From: Lustribacter sp965277075 | GTDB taxonomy: Bacteria; Vulcanimicrobiota; Vulcanimicrobiia; Vulcanimicrobiales; Vulcanimicrobiaceae | Direction of reading: 5' to 3' | DNA length: 64,000 nt | Assembly: GCA_965277075.1 (NCBI GenBank) | Contig: OZ255707.1 | Span: forward strand, 1,054,001-1,118,000 | Part shown: piece after piece, positions 8,394-16,934 of the stretch | Numbering within the stretch: the stretch's first letter is position 1 | How the letters are laid out: each line of letters opens with the position of its first letter | Made by a program: the position numbers and the translations under genes | Notes under the pieces: model-generated | Database searches by the model: none | What the model saw: only the letters and a program-made list of their open reading frames with translations | Told to the model about the DNA's origin: nothing

Positions 8394-9925
8394 AATGTTA
8401 ACCTCTGCCGGCGTGTTGCGCCGGCCCGGGAACGTTCGAGTTCGAGATGCGTCGGAATGCTTTCGTCGCCGGCACGGCGCGTGATGAGGGCAAACCGGCT
8501 AGTCCATGTCAAGAGAACGTAAATCGAGCCCCACCACGGCCACGTCACGACGTTTTTGCCGGTCGCCGTGTGGTAGTAACTATGGCAGTTCGCCTCGATC
8601 GCGTTGCCCGAGAGCGCACGCTGCACGGCCCGATTGTAGAGGTCCATAACGCCGCGCCGTACTTCGATCGCAGTAATGCGCTCGCGTCGCATGCGTTTGA
8701 TCGCGCGGCCGATGTATTCGGCCTGACGTTCAAGCATGAACGTGACGCACATGTAGTTCGTGTTGGGACCGTACATCATGAAGAAGTTTGGAAACCCGGC
8801 GACCTGCATGCCCAGATAGGCCTCGGGCTGATCGCCCCACACGCCGTGAATGCTGCGCGTGCGCCGGCCGATGAGGCGCAGCGTATGCAAGAAATTCCAA
8901 GGCTCAAAGCCCGTCGCCATGACGAGCACGTCCGCCGGGTGCTCGACACCGGCGTCATCGACCACGCCCCGTTCCGTGACGCGGACGACGCTGCGCGGCA
9001 CGACGCTCACGTTGTCACGCGTGAGTGCCGGCAAGAAATCCGTTGATGAGATCGGTCGTTTGCAAGCGAACGGATACTCTGGCGACATCAGCTCGCGCAG
9101 ATCGAGCCGGTCAGCGAAGACTTTATCACGGTACGCGTGATACGCAGCTTGCGCGTTGTGCTGCATCGCACTCTTCGGATTACGCACCGACATCGCGCGC
9201 TCGATGCGTAAGAAGATCTTGAAGCGATCGAACCGCCGCTCAATCGGCCTCATTGCCCGTTGCCTTTCCTCGCGGGTGAGGTCGCGTTCGCCCTTCGGTA
9301 AGACGTATGCCGGCTCGCGGATAAACACGGTAACTGCGCCGGCGATGGGTGCAATTGCAGGAACGACTTGAGATGCGGTGGATCCGACGCCGACCACAGC
9401 GACGCGTTTGCCGCGCAAGTCGTGGTCGTGCTCCCAACGCGCTGTATGAAACTTTGGGCCGGCAAACGTCTGGAGGCCCGGCCATCCCGGATAACGCGGC
9501 ACATTGAGCAGGCCGAGCGCACTGACGACGATATCAAAGCGGTACGCCTCGCCGTCCGAGGTTGTCAAGGTGTAGTAGTGTTCAAGGTCGTTCCAGACCG
9601 CTTCATCGACGCGTGTGTTGTAGCGCATATACGGCTCGAGACCGTGCTCGTCGATCACCGACTGCGCGTACACCTGAATCTCTTTGCCTGACGCGTGTGT
9701 GCGCGTCCATTGGCGCGGCGCAAACGAATAGGCGTAAAAGCCGATCTCGATATCGCACTCGACACCCGGATACGTATTGTCCCACCACGTACCGCCCGGT
9801 CCGGCCGATTGCTCGAACACGGTAATGGATGTGGCTCCTGCACGTTTGGCGTGTACAGCCGCCGCGATTCCTCCGAGCCCGGCACCGATGACGGCAACCG
9901 ACACATCACGCTGCGCGCGCTTCAC
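8390..9925 (-). CDS. Flavin-containing monooxygenase, Baeyer-Villiger type
   Basis: A 511-residue NADPH/FAD monooxygenase. The FAD-binding GAGLGG is at residues 14-19, with GPGGTWWDNTYPGVECDI behind it as in cyclohexanone-type enzymes. The Baeyer-Villiger fingerprint is present as FAGPKFHTARWE (153-164); the residue after Trp is Glu rather than the usual Pro or Asp. The NADPH Rossmann motif VVGVGSTASQ is at 177-186, and the C-terminal ATGFEPWNFL segment also fits. The start overlaps the MarR stop by four bases. It would insert oxygen next to a carbonyl, producing an ester or lactone for the downstream amidohydrolase. That link is inferred. Confidence 0.9.
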   Translation of the reverse strand: MKRAQRDVSVAVIGAGLGGIAAAVHAKRAGATSITVFEQSAGPGGTWWDNTYPGVECDIEIGFYAYSFAPRQWTRTHASGKEIQVYAQSVIDEHGLEPYMRYNTRVDEAVWNDLEHYYTLTTSDGEAYRFDIVVSALGLLNVPRYPGWPGLQTFAGPKFHTARWEHDHDLRGKRVAVVGVGSTASQVVPAIAPIAGAVTVFIREPAYVLPKGERDLTREERQRAMRPIERRFDRFKIFLRIERAMSVRNPKSAMQHNAQAAYHAYRDKVFADRLDLRELMSPEYPFACKRPISSTDFLPALTRDNVSVVPRSVVRVTERGVVDDAGVEHPADVLVMATGFEPWNFLHTLRLIGRRTRSIHGVWGDQPEAYLGMQVAGFPNFFMMYGPNTNYMCVTFMLERQAEYIGRAIKRMRRERITAIEVRRGVMDLYNRAVQRALSGNAIEANCHSYYHTATGKNVVTWPWWGSIYVLLTWTSRFALITRRAGDESIPTHLELERSRAGATRRQRLTL

Positions 9926-10398
9926 GCGGTCAACCCTGGGTCGTGCGCGCTGAGGTTCGTCACTGCGCGACGCATCAGTGCGTGAAATTGCTCGACTTCG
10001 CCGGCCGTGAAGCCTTCGATCGCGAGCATGTTCGCTCTTGAGGCCATCGGCTGCAGCTTGCGTTCAAGAGCGCGCCCGCTCTTTGTAAGGTAAATTTTGA
10101 CGTTGCGGCGGTCGTGTGCACTGCGCTCGCGCCGAATGAGCCCGAGGCTCTCCATCGTGCGCAGCGTAACGGTCGTGCCGGCTTCTTTGATGCGGACGCG
10201 AGCGCTCAACTCTTTTTGGTTGATGCCGTCTTCTTCCCAGAGGGCCCAGAGATAGTACCAGATGCCGCTCGTCAGTCCGCGCGGCCCAAGATCGACGTCA
10301 AGCATCCCGCGTAAAGCGAGATACGCAAGCCGTACCATATACGGGAAGCTTTCGCGCATCGGGATGGCAGCGATATCGGCCCGGGCGACGAGGCTCAT
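9922..10398 (-). CDS. MarR-family transcriptional regulator
   Basis: A 158-residue winged-helix regulator. The HTH and wing appear as GINQKELSARVRIKEAGTT, LRTMESLGLIRRERSAHDRRNVKIYLTKSGRALE, the MarR signature with DxRxxxxxLT. It is the first gene of the monooxygenase operon and overlaps the next gene by four bases. A promoter with an embedded inverted repeat lies 54-83 bp upstream, so autorepression relieved by the substrate is the likely mode. AGGAGAA precedes the ATG at a slightly long spacing. Confidence 0.92.
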   Translation of the reverse strand: MSLVARADIAAIPMRESFPYMVRLAYLALRGMLDVDLGPRGLTSGIWYYLWALWEEDGINQKELSARVRIKEAGTTVTLRTMESLGLIRRERSAHDRRNVKIYLTKSGRALERKLQPMASRANMLAIEGFTAGEVEQFHALMRRAVTNLSAHDPGLTA

Positions 10399-10451
10399 CA
10401 GCGTGTAAAATTCTCCTGTTGCCGGCGGATGATCCCGAAAATATCATCGTC

Positions 10452-10481
10452 ATATTAGTTCGTTCGCGAACCAATTGTCAA
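10452..10481 (-). promoter_or_regulatory. Sigma70-type promoter with MarR operator between -35 and -10
   Basis: On the minus strand, TTGACA (10476-10481) and TAATAT (10452-10457) are separated by 18 bp. Most of that spacer and part of the -10 are covered by an inverted repeat with arms TTGGTTCG and CGAACTAA around CGAA (10455-10474), seven of eight arm positions pairing. Repressor binding here would block polymerase. The first gene downstream is marR. Confidence 0.75.
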
Positions 10482-10582
10482 CAGGCTTTCTAGATTGGGA
10501 GCACCCGCTCGCGGCGCCGATGCGAGCCGATCAGAAGATGAGATTGCAGCCGCCGGCACGCGAACATGGCTGCGGCGCGCCG

Positions 10583-11689
10583 CTACTTGACGAACATCTG
10601 GTTCCAGACCGCGAGCCACTTATCGATGTGTGGTAGCAGCTTGTTCGCGTCTCCAGCGTACATCGTGTCGAGCGAGAAACCCGGCTCGTACACGCCGGCC
10701 TTCTTCACCTCAGGCACGTCCATCGCGAGCTTGAAACCTTGCGGCGTCGTCGGCGAAAAGCCGAATTTCACCGTGAACGGGACTTGGGCGCTCGGTTCGA
10801 GGGACATGTTGATGAACCTCTCTGCCAGCTCAAGGTCTTTGCCCTTGACGCCCGTCACCACGTCCCACATGTCGTTGGTCACCACCCATCGATATTTCTT
10901 ACCGCCGATTTGCACGTTCAACGGAATGAACTCGACGGGCTGCCCCCCGACCTTGAGCCCAAAACAACGACCGTCGGAGAGCGGCGCCATCCACGCCTCG
11001 CCGGATTGAAGCTTCGCCTGCGCTTCACCGGAGGCGACGAAAAAGCTGGCTGGTTTCATGGCTTCGAGGCGTTTGAAGAGCGGCGTCGGATCGTCGAACG
11101 AGACCTTGTAGTTCTCGGCCAGCGCCGGCATTCCGATCAGCCACCAAAAGTTCGCTGGGCTTGGTAAGATCGCGTGACCTTCGAGCGCCGGATCGAACCA
11201 GCCGTCGACGCTCGTGGGGAGCGGGATGTTGTGCGCCTTGTACTGGGCGACGTTTACACATGTGCCGAGCCGTGAGAAATCCCACGCCGGACCGTAGCCC
11301 GGCATCGGGATGCCCTGCTTCACGACGTTCGCGATGTTGGGAATCTTGCTATAGTCGAGCTTTTGAATCACGCCGGCTTGGATGGCTTGCGCCTTCGTCG
11401 GCTGCTCCAGGGCAAGGACCTGGAAACTCGGCTCCTTCCCCTTTGCAGCGAGCGCCTTGGAGAGATTTTCCGGTGCACTTCCCGTCACGAAATTGAGCGT
11501 TGCACCGGTCTCTTGCTCGAAGCGTTCGCCGTACGATTTCATGAGGAGCTGGTTGAAGTCTGTGTTGACGCCGAGTACGGTCAGCGTCATCCCTTTGTAC
11601 AGTTGGTCTGCGCGAACGCCGGTGCCGCTGCCAAGGAGCAGCGCGACGGTACCGAAGACGGCAAGACTTAACCGAGTAAATCCGGACAC
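10583..11689 (-). CDS. Spermidine/putrescine-type (PotD-like) substrate-binding protein
   Basis: A 368-residue extracellular binding protein with a signal peptide (RLSLAVFGTVALLLGSGTGVRA, cleavage near residue 27). The family body includes LTVLGVNTDFNQLLMKSYGERFEQETGATL, PNIANVVKQG and YGPAWDFSRLGTC. It belongs to the Pot/iron-type class I group rather than the NMT1 group that dominates this window. It is the last gene of a complete importer (ATPase, two permeases, binding protein) and starts 38 bp after the second permease. The ligand could be a polyamine or another cationic or organic-acid compound. Confidence 0.9.
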   Translation of the reverse strand: MSGFTRLSLAVFGTVALLLGSGTGVRADQLYKGMTLTVLGVNTDFNQLLMKSYGERFEQETGATLNFVTGSAPENLSKALAAKGKEPSFQVLALEQPTKAQAIQAGVIQKLDYSKIPNIANVVKQGIPMPGYGPAWDFSRLGTCVNVAQYKAHNIPLPTSVDGWFDPALEGHAILPSPANFWWLIGMPALAENYKVSFDDPTPLFKRLEAMKPASFFVASGEAQAKLQSGEAWMAPLSDGRCFGLKVGGQPVEFIPLNVQIGGKKYRWVVTNDMWDVVTGVKGKDLELAERFINMSLEPSAQVPFTVKFGFSPTTPQGFKLAMDVPEVKKAGVYEPGFSLDTMYAGDANKLLPHIDKWLAVWNQMFVK

Positions 11690-11727
11690 AAGTTCTCCTT
11701 AGCTTTCGATAAAACGACGCGCGGCGA

Positions 11728-12600
11728 TCAACGCGCAACGACGCCGCGCAAGCCGATTAACCGCTGGAGGAGCGTGGTGACAACGACAGAGACGACGATG
11801 GTCAACGCAGCGGCGGCGAAGACGACCGGCGATGCCGAGAGCTCGATCGCCGAAAAGAGCGTGACCGGAAATGTCGTGCTGCTTGCGTCTGCCGTAAGAA
11901 ACAGCGATAGCGTGACGTTATCGAACGAGATCACGAAGGCGAGTATCAGCGCCGCGAGCAGGGCGGGACGAATCAACGGGAGCGTAACCTGGAAGAACGT
12001 GCGCAACGGCCGCGCACCGAGTCCCTCCGCCGCCTCTTCGATCGACCGATCGATCCCGCCGATCCGCCCGACGAGGGTCCCAAGGATGTAAGGAGAGATC
12101 ATCAAGGTGTGCGCGACGACCAAGCCTTGGAAGCCGCCGAAAATGTTTTTCCCGACGAAATTTTGCGCCAGAACGTAGAATTGGTACAGGCTTACCGACA
12201 ACACGACTTGCGGAACTTGAAGCGGGCTGCGGAAAAACGTCTCAACGAGAGGTCTGCCCGGAAATGTGCCGCGGACGAGTGCGAAGGCTGCGGGGAGGCT
12301 GATGAAGGCGCCCAGTACGGCCGCGATCGTTGCAAGTTTGACGCTCGCAAAGAACGCGTCGTACCAGTTGGCCGGAATTTGACGGTAGGCATCGAGCGTG
12401 ACGGACGCCGGCGGGAAGATAATCGCCGGTGGTGCGTTTAACGACGTTCCCACCACCGCGATGAGTGGCGCGATCAAAAAGACGACGCCGAACACAAGCA
12501 GCGTGCCGACAACGATCGCGCACGCGCGGTCGCTGAACAACGAAAGAGCCGTTGGCCGAAACGAGCCCGCCCGTGATGGCACGGCGCTCGCGCGGCTCAT
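11728..12600 (-). CDS. PotC-like ABC transporter permease
   Basis: A 290-residue inner-membrane subunit with about six membrane segments. The first is AIVVGTLLVFGVVFLIAPL. The EAA coupling loop is visible as RSIEEAAEGLGARPLRTFFQ. The ATG at 12600 overlaps the upstream permease stop by four bases; the reading frame stays open much further upstream but that part is an antisense-like extension. It pairs with the PotB-like subunit. The C-terminal part ends VTTLLQRLIGL. Confidence 0.92.
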   Translation of the reverse strand: MSRASAVPSRAGSFRPTALSLFSDRACAIVVGTLLVFGVVFLIAPLIAVVGTSLNAPPAIIFPPASVTLDAYRQIPANWYDAFFASVKLATIAAVLGAFISLPAAFALVRGTFPGRPLVETFFRSPLQVPQVVLSVSLYQFYVLAQNFVGKNIFGGFQGLVVAHTLMISPYILGTLVGRIGGIDRSIEEAAEGLGARPLRTFFQVTLPLIRPALLAALILAFVISFDNVTLSLFLTADASSTTFPVTLFSAIELSASPVVFAAAALTIVVSVVVTTLLQRLIGLRGVVAR

Positions 12601-13460
12601 CGCGCGCTCCCAAGTGCCAAGGTCGAGCCGTCGCGTTGCTTCACTGCTAGGCGTGTCACGAGGATGACCAGGAGCGTGATTGCGATCAAGACAGCGGCGA
12701 GCGCGGCAGCCTTCGGGTAATCGAGGGTCGTGAGCAGCTGCTCGCGGATCGCCAACGGCAGGAGCGCCACCTGACCGCCGCCGAGCAACGCCGGTGTCGT
12801 GAACGCGCTCGTCGTGACGGCAAAGACCAGCAATCCCATCGAGAGCACACCGCGATACGTCTGCGGGACGATGATGTCGCAGAACGTCATCCACGTCGAC
12901 GCACCCAGCCCAACCGAAACCTCGAGCTGCCGACGCGGGAGCGCGTCGAAAACCGGCAATAGGCCGAGCACCGCGATCGGAATCGTGCTATGGATCGTCC
13001 CGATAAGCACCGACGCAAAATTTGCAGAGAGTTGGAGCGGTGCCGGAATCACGTGCAGCCCGAGCAAAAGGCCGTTGAGCCCGCCGTTCGGTGCTAAGAG
13101 CGTTTGCCAGCCGATGGCCATCGCGACGGCATTGCTGAACATCGTCGCGATGATAAGGATGAAGAGCACCTTGCCGATCCGCGGCGCATGGGCGATCGCA
13201 TACGCGATGGGGCATGCAACGATGAGCGCCGCGATGGCCGTCTCCGCACCGAGCTCGAGCGTGTTGACGGTCGCCCTCAGGAAAAAGCGATCGTGCAGAA
13301 TACTCGTGTAGTTCGCCGTCGTGACGTTCGTACCGATCTGACCCGGGCCGGCCGACGCGAACGCGCTGACGGCCAAAAAAGACAGCTGCGGAATAACAAA
13401 AAACACCACGTAGAAGATCGCCAGCGGGACGATGCCGAAGCGCCAGGCTCGGGTGCTCAC
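12597..13460 (-). CDS. PotB-like ABC transporter permease
   Basis: A 287-residue permease if started at the GTG at 13460, which overlaps the ATPase stop by four bases (GTGA). A longer start at 13508 is possible but would place 16 extra basic residues inside the ATPase gene. The first membrane segment is IVPLAIFYVVFFVIPQLSFLA. The EAA loop is recognisable as LEVSVGLGASTWMTFCDIIV. It forms the heteromeric channel with the product of the next gene. Confidence 0.9.
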   Translation of the reverse strand: MSTRAWRFGIVPLAIFYVVFFVIPQLSFLAVSAFASAGPGQIGTNVTTANYTSILHDRFFLRATVNTLELGAETAIAALIVACPIAYAIAHAPRIGKVLFILIIATMFSNAVAMAIGWQTLLAPNGGLNGLLLGLHVIPAPLQLSANFASVLIGTIHSTIPIAVLGLLPVFDALPRRQLEVSVGLGASTWMTFCDIIVPQTYRGVLSMGLLVFAVTTSAFTTPALLGGGQVALLPLAIREQLLTTLDYPKAAALAAVLIAITLLVILVTRLAVKQRDGSTLALGSAR

Positions 13461-14596
13461 CGCGCGTGCGCCTCCACGGGCTCGAGCCCTTGTTCCGGCG
13501 TCGGACACGGTAAGCCGTTCTCCATCTCCTCAATGAGGTGGGCATCTTCGAGGCTCCATTCGAACCACACGCGCCCCTGGAGCTGCGCCTCGCCGGTCGG
13601 GTCGACTGCCAGAATTTCTCTTTCGTCGGCAACGATCACGAGCAGCGGGCTCATACCGGCATAGCGTCGAGCGACGACCACACCTTCAGACCAGCCGTCC
13701 ACAGGGAACGCACTACAACGGATTACCTCCGGCCGAAGCGCGACGAAAACACGAGCAGCCTGCGGACCACAAGCGCGACGCAGACGAAACGGCCGCGGGT
13801 GGCCGGGGAGCGTAATCGCCGGAGATCGCGCCTGCGCAACCGGCATTTCCAAGAGCGAACTGCTGCCCACAAACCGGGCCGAGAAGCTGCAGCTTGGTGT
13901 GAGATAGAGGTCGCGCGGCTTCTGAGCAGATACGACTTCGCCGGCGTTCATAACAATGATGCGATCGGACATCGTGAACGCTTCGCCCTGATCGTGCGTG
14001 ACGTAGAGGGTGCTGATCCCGAAGCGCTGCTGAATACGCCGGATCTCAGTCTGAAGCTGCTCGCGCAAACGCAAGTCGAGCGCCGCCAACGGTTCGTCCA
14101 TCAGCAGCAGGTCCGGGCGCACAACGAGTGCGCGCGCCAGCGCAACGCGCTGCTGCTGCCCGCCGCTCAGCTCGTGCGCATAACGGGTCCGCATTGAGGT
14201 GAGATGAACGGCATCGAGCACCTCATCAACCCGCTCTGCAATTTCAGTCTTCGGCACCTTGCGAGCCTTCAACCCGAACGCAATGTTCGCGGCTACCGTC
14301 ATGTGCGGGAAGAGCGCATAACTTTGGAAGACCATGCCGCAATTGCGCAACCGCGGCGATTGACCGATAACGCTGCGTCCATCGATGCGAATATCGCCCG
14401 CCGCCGGAGCGATGTACCCAGCGACCGCGCGGAGGACGGTGGTCTTCCCGGAACCAGATGGCCCGAGCAGGGTCACGAATTCTCCCGGCTCGATCGCGAA
14501 ATTTGCGCACGGCACCACCGTCGCGCCGCCGTACTTGATGACGAGATTCTCAACAAGCAGCGCTTCGCGGAGAGGTGAGGGCAGGCTATTACTCAT
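13457..14596 (-). CDS. PotA-like ABC transporter ATPase
   Basis: A 379-residue ATPase of the polyamine/iron/sugar importer class. Walker A is GPSGSGKT (45-52), the signature is LSGGQQQR (143-150), and Walker B is LLLMDEP with Glu168. A regulatory TOBE-like C-terminal domain of about 140 residues follows, ending near RVWFEWSLEDAHLIEE. I chose the ATG at 14596; an upstream in-frame ATG at 14653 would extend toward the first operator copy. It is the first gene of the Pot-type operon, divergent from the GntR operon. Confidence 0.92.
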   Translation of the reverse strand: MSNSLPSPLREALLVENLVIKYGGATVVPCANFAIEPGEFVTLLGPSGSGKTTVLRAVAGYIAPAAGDIRIDGRSVIGQSPRLRNCGMVFQSYALFPHMTVAANIAFGLKARKVPKTEIAERVDEVLDAVHLTSMRTRYAHELSGGQQQRVALARALVVRPDLLLMDEPLAALDLRLREQLQTEIRRIQQRFGISTLYVTHDQGEAFTMSDRIIVMNAGEVVSAQKPRDLYLTPSCSFSARFVGSSSLLEMPVAQARSPAITLPGHPRPFRLRRACGPQAARVFVALRPEVIRCSAFPVDGWSEGVVVARRYAGMSPLLVIVADEREILAVDPTGEAQLQGRVWFEWSLEDAHLIEEMENGLPCPTPEQGLEPVEAHAR

Positions 14597-14656
14597 GCGC
14601 TGCGCGGAACAGACCGCGCCCCTGGTTGGGGTCACAAACGCATTGGCTGACACCGA

Positions 14657-14679
14657 TGCTAATGTCCTGACATAAGGAC
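14657..14679. promoter_or_regulatory. GntR operator copy 1 (upstream of the Pot-type operon)
   Basis: A 23-bp element with the palindromic core TGTCCTGACA (TGTC-N2-GACA) and flanking GTCCT...AGGAC arms. It is identical over all 23 bases to the copy at 14805-14827. It lies 61 bp upstream of the ATPase start, where a repressor could block the leftward promoter. Two perfect copies beside a GntR/UTRA gene strongly suggest its binding sites. Confidence 0.75.
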
Positions 14680-14784
14680 GATAACAATCATGCTATAGGT
14701 TTTACGATTTATCGCGACGTCGGAGCAATGTCCAAGTGGCCAGCGCCGTTTATCCAGACCTGACGCCGCTTGTGCCTTTGCGGA

Positions 14785-14827
14785 ATGACAGGCAGGAAGA
14801 CAGGTGCTAATGTCCTGACATAAGGAC
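14785..14827 (+). promoter_or_regulatory. Promoter of the GntR operon with GntR operator copy 2
   Basis: ATGACA (14785-14790) and TAATGT (14808-14813) are separated by 17 bp and form a good sigma70-type promoter. The second perfect 23-bp operator copy covers 14805-14827, including the -10 box, the expected transcription start and the AAGGA ribosome site of the GntR gene at 14829. This geometry predicts tight autorepression. Confidence 0.75.
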
Positions 14828-14828
14828 T

Positions 14829-15758
14829 ATGCAGCGACAGAAAAAGTATACGCGTAACGGCGCGTCAGCTCGTGCCGCCACGACTCTGAACATTGCGGGC
14901 GTGCCCGATCTCGACCCAAAGAGCTACGTTCCGCTGTACGCGCAACTCGCGGACCACCTCGAGCGCGTGATTCGAGGCAGCCCAACCTTTGATGGGACAC
15001 GGCTGCCTTCCGAAGCGGAGTGCGTCGACCGTTTCCGGGTGAGTCGCCCAACCGTACGTCAGGCGATGGCACGGCTGTCCTCCCAAGGTCTCATCACACG
15101 CGGCCGCGGACGCGGGACCTTCGTCGCACCGCAACGGCTCGATCGCGATCTGACCCGAACGCTCGAGGAAGAGATGCGCTCCGCCAATCGCGCGGTCCGC
15201 TTCAAACTTCTCGAATGGAATCGCGTCGAGCCGACACAAGCAGCACGGGAAGCACTGGCGTTAGCACAGGGCGAGGAGGTCGAGCGGATCACGCGCGTGC
15301 GCGTCATCGAAGGCCAGGCGTTCGGCGTGGAGCAGCGCTTCGTTTCTTCAACCTATGCGCGACGAATCAAGAGCAAGGCGCTGCGAGAGCTGCCGATCGT
15401 CTCGCTCATTCGTGAGATCACCGGCGAATCGCCGGTCCGCTTAGCGGCGACGATTCGCAGCGTCCCTGCCGATATGGTCTGCGCCAAGGCGCTCGGCTTA
15501 AAGCGCGGAGCCCCCGTCCTCTCGAGCGAGCACACGTATTATACGCAGACGGGTGAGCCGCTCTTGTATGGCATCGCCCTCTTTCACGGTTCGCACTATC
15601 AATTCTCGGTCCAAATTCCGATCGTGGACGCGTCCGAGGGCCCGCGTCTCTACGGCTTGCCGTCCTCAATCGCTTCTCCCAAAGGAACCCAATGGCAGAA
15701 CTCACCGTCTTCAGTCCGCGAGAGCTCGGGACGCCGCTCGGCCAGTACTCGCAAATAA
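14829..15758 (+). CDS. GntR-family (HutC subfamily, UTRA domain) regulator
   Basis: A 309-residue regulator. The N-terminal GntR winged helix (VPLYAQLADHLERVIRG, RLPSEAECVDRFRVSRPTVR, LITRGRGRGTFV) is followed by a UTRA ligand-binding domain (about residues 95-275, with ERITRVRVIEGQAFGVEQRFV and YYTQTGEPLLYGIALFHGSH). The last 22 residues overlap the start of the RidA gene in another frame by 67 bases, an unusual length for a coupling overlap. It sits between two identical operators and probably controls both the Pot-type importer and its own catabolic operon. Confidence 0.92.
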   Translation: MQRQKKYTRNGASARAATTLNIAGVPDLDPKSYVPLYAQLADHLERVIRGSPTFDGTRLPSEAECVDRFRVSRPTVRQAMARLSSQGLITRGRGRGTFVAPQRLDRDLTRTLEEEMRSANRAVRFKLLEWNRVEPTQAAREALALAQGEEVERITRVRVIEGQAFGVEQRFVSSTYARRIKSKALRELPIVSLIREITGESPVRLAATIRSVPADMVCAKALGLKRGAPVLSSEHTYYTQTGEPLLYGIALFHGSHYQFSVQIPIVDASEGPRLYGLPSSIASPKGTQWQNSPSSVRESSGRRSASTRK

Positions 15759-16096
15759 CGCGCGTCAAAGCCGCCTCAGAACTGATTTTCATCGCGGGCC
15801 AAGTCGCGACCAATGTCACCGGCGAAATCGTTGTCGACTTCGAGGCGCAGTGTGCACAGGTTTTCGCCAATATCCGAACGGCGCTCGCATCAGTCGGGGC
15901 GGACTGGTCCAACGTCGCTCAGTTCACGACGTATCTCGTACACTCGCAAGACATCCCGAAATTCATGTCCTACCGCATGCGCGAGTTCCCGAAGTTGTTC
16001 CCGAGCGGCGCGTATCCGCCGAACACCCTCTTGATGATTGATCGGCTCGTGCAAGAGTCGCTCCTGATCGAAGTACAGACCATCGCGGCGCTGTAG
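15692..16096 (+). CDS. RidA (YjgF/YER057c) family protein
   Basis: A 134-residue RidA-fold protein. It shows the LIFIAGQVATN and VVDFEAQCAQVFANIRTAL segments and the LIEVQTIAAL end. Family members hydrolyse enamine or imine intermediates or act as deaminases. The ATG at 15692 has AAAGGAA upstream and lies inside the 3' end of the GntR gene. It belongs to the GntR-controlled catabolic operon, two bases before the hydrolase. I do not see the HGPAR motif with the catalytic Arg of classic RidA near residue 105, so it may be a divergent subgroup with another activity. Confidence 0.85.
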   Translation: MAELTVFSPRELGTPLGQYSQITRVKAASELIFIAGQVATNVTGEIVVDFEAQCAQVFANIRTALASVGADWSNVAQFTTYLVHSQDIPKFMSYRMREFPKLFPSGAYPPNTLLMIDRLVQESLLIEVQTIAAL

Positions 16097-16098
16097 CG

Positions 16099-16911
16099 AT
16101 GACCTACGCAGATAAGGAGTTTCTCTTCGACGGAATCCCGGTCCATTACATCGAGGGAGGAGACGGCTTCCCAATCTTGATGATTCACGGATCGGGACCG
16201 GGCGCATCGACGGTCGGCAACTGGCGTCAGGTCCTTGGGCCTCTTGCGGAACGCTTTCACGTCTTCGCAATGGATCTGGTTGGGTTCGGATTGTCGGGCC
16301 GAAAGCCGCAGCCGCCATACTTCGACATCGAGCTCTGGTTGCGCCAATGTCGAGCAATGCTCGAGCACGTTGGTGCCGGGCGCGTCGGTATCATCGGGCA
16401 TTCGATCTCAGGCGCGCTCGCGCTGCGACTCGCAGCTTCCGATCGACGCATCGCGAAGGTCTTAACGACCGGTTGCATGGGCGCGCGCTTTGCAGTCAAC
16501 GCGTACACCGAGCGAACATGGACGTTCCCGAAAAACCGTGAAGAGCTACGTCTCGCTGCGGAATGTCTGGTCTATGATAAGTCGCTCATCGACGACGCCT
16601 ACCTCGAGAATCGCGCGAAAGTGCTTTTCGACGGAGAGTACGAGACCTATTTCAGCGCGCTCTTCGACGGCGATAAGCAGCAGTACATCGACGCGACGGT
16701 CATCCAGCCCGACGAACTCTCCAACATCGCTTGCGACGTCGCGATGCTGCACGGGCGAGATGACCCGGGCTTTCCCGCCGAGCTACTGACGCTCACTCTT
16801 AGCCGCTCGATGCCGAAGGCGGACGTCACGCTCATCGGTCGGTGCTCGCACTCGATCGCGATGGAGCATCCGGCAAAGCTTATCTCCACCGCCGAATTAC
16901 TCTTTCGCTAG
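16099..16911 (+). CDS. Alpha/beta hydrolase, meta-cleavage-product hydrolase type
   Basis: A 270-residue hydrolase of the MhpC/BphD group. HGSGPGAS (30-37) with NWR forms the oxyanion region, GHSISG holds nucleophile Ser102, the acid is in LHGRDDP (Asp221/222), and His251 lies in GRCSHSIAMEHP. The length is typical. It follows RidA closely and precedes an amidohydrolase and the two Rieske subunits, so hydrolysis of a ring-fission product is likely. The related but separate hydrolase at 1-361 shows that the same chemistry is repeated in two operons. Confidence 0.9.
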   Translation: MTYADKEFLFDGIPVHYIEGGDGFPILMIHGSGPGASTVGNWRQVLGPLAERFHVFAMDLVGFGLSGRKPQPPYFDIELWLRQCRAMLEHVGAGRVGIIGHSISGALALRLAASDRRIAKVLTTGCMGARFAVNAYTERTWTFPKNREELRLAAECLVYDKSLIDDAYLENRAKVLFDGEYETYFSALFDGDKQQYIDATVIQPDELSNIACDVAMLHGRDDPGFPAELLTLTLSRSMPKADVTLIGRCSHSIAMEHPAKLISTAELLFR

Positions 16912-16934
16912 GCATTTGCAAGGTACGGAAGACG

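Noticed and set aside
14680..14760. A specific leftward promoter for the Pot-type operon
   Set aside because: TTGTTA and CATTAG with 17-bp spacing overlap the operator but the -10 match is weak, so only the operator is reported.
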